Shown: positions 63,955-64,000 of the stretch, in pieces
How the letters are laid out: each line of letters begins with the position of its first letter
Numbering within the stretch: the stretch's first letter is position 1
Source: JAFCUW01 sp049897565
GTDB lineage: Bacteria; Pseudomonadota; Gammaproteobacteria; Burkholderiales; Burkholderiaceae_D
Length of the DNA: 64,000 nt
Direction: 5' to 3'
Assembly (NCBI RefSeq): GCF_049897565.1
Contig: NZ_JAFCWM010000001.1
Coordinates: 248,001-312,000 of the forward strand
Notes under the pieces: model-generated
Databases searched by the model: none
What the model was told of the DNA's origin: nothing
What the model saw: only the letters and a program-made list of their open reading frames with translations
Position numbers and translations under genes: made by a program

Positions 63955-64000
63955 GTCGGGACAGGTCGGTTATCGGATTTTTCGGTAGAGCATGTTAATT

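Overview
The window is a GC-rich (roughly 65%) chromosomal stretch of a betaproteobacterium. Gene content and protein style point to Oxalobacteraceae (Massilia/Duganella-like): a ccoNOQP-ccoGH cluster beside a four-cysteine Fnr, cioAB, split chromate transporters, REP-like GTCTGAC/GTCAGAC hairpins and a T6SS locus of Burkholderiales type. The taxon is inference; no rRNA or tRNA gene is present.

Layout. Bases 1-7684 carry a cbb3 oxidase cluster (ccoI partial, ccoS, ccoN, ccoO, ccoQ, ccoP, ccoG, ccoH and a small membrane gene) with a perfect FNR box 65 bp before ccoN; fnr lies convergent at 7694-8470. A two-gene unknown operon (8614-9316) and a DUF805 gene share an intergenic region with a second perfect FNR box. 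Then come a secreted subtilisin (10298-12118), a broken periplasmic binding-protein gene, a diguanylate cyclase, and a four-gene acyl-lipid operon (ATP-grasp, OlsB-like, LplT, PlsC; 14712-18672). Bases 18.7-24.4 kb hold a broken GST, yjdM, the cyanide-insensitive bd oxidase cioAB plus a DUF2474 peptide, an acyl-CoA synthetase and a SET-domain protein. Bases 24.6-30.0 kb are minus-strand stress and resistance genes (erythromycin-esterase-like, phosphoribosyltransferase, Hsp20 with a sigma-32-like promoter, S-formylglutathione hydrolase, DUF1353, two-part chromate transporter).

A UvrD-like helicase and a DUF3369-type response regulator face each other at 30.97-33.97 kb. They are flanked by two related intergenic repeats, each with a three-DnaA-box array of identical spacing. 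From 34.4 to 38.9 kb the composition drops toward 50% GC: here lies a T6SS effector/immunity island whose effector gene is split by an IS5-family element (36866-38080, CTAG target duplication). Removing the element and one CTAG restores the effector reading frame. VgrG, TssK, TssF, TssG, a ketoacyl-synthase-like protein and PAAR follow (38.9-47.8 kb); the other T6SS core genes are absent, so this is a partial or split T6SS locus.

The right part has an HD hydrolase, glpD, a YceI-like lipoprotein, an M1 aminopeptidase, an M15 peptidase with a secreted partner, a GST, and a minus-strand signalling operon: REC-GGDEF-EAL protein, giant poly-HAMP hybrid histidine kinase with three receivers, and a degenerate CheR. 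Together the region combines low-oxygen respiration under Fnr, c-di-GMP and phosphorelay signalling, and interbacterial competition.
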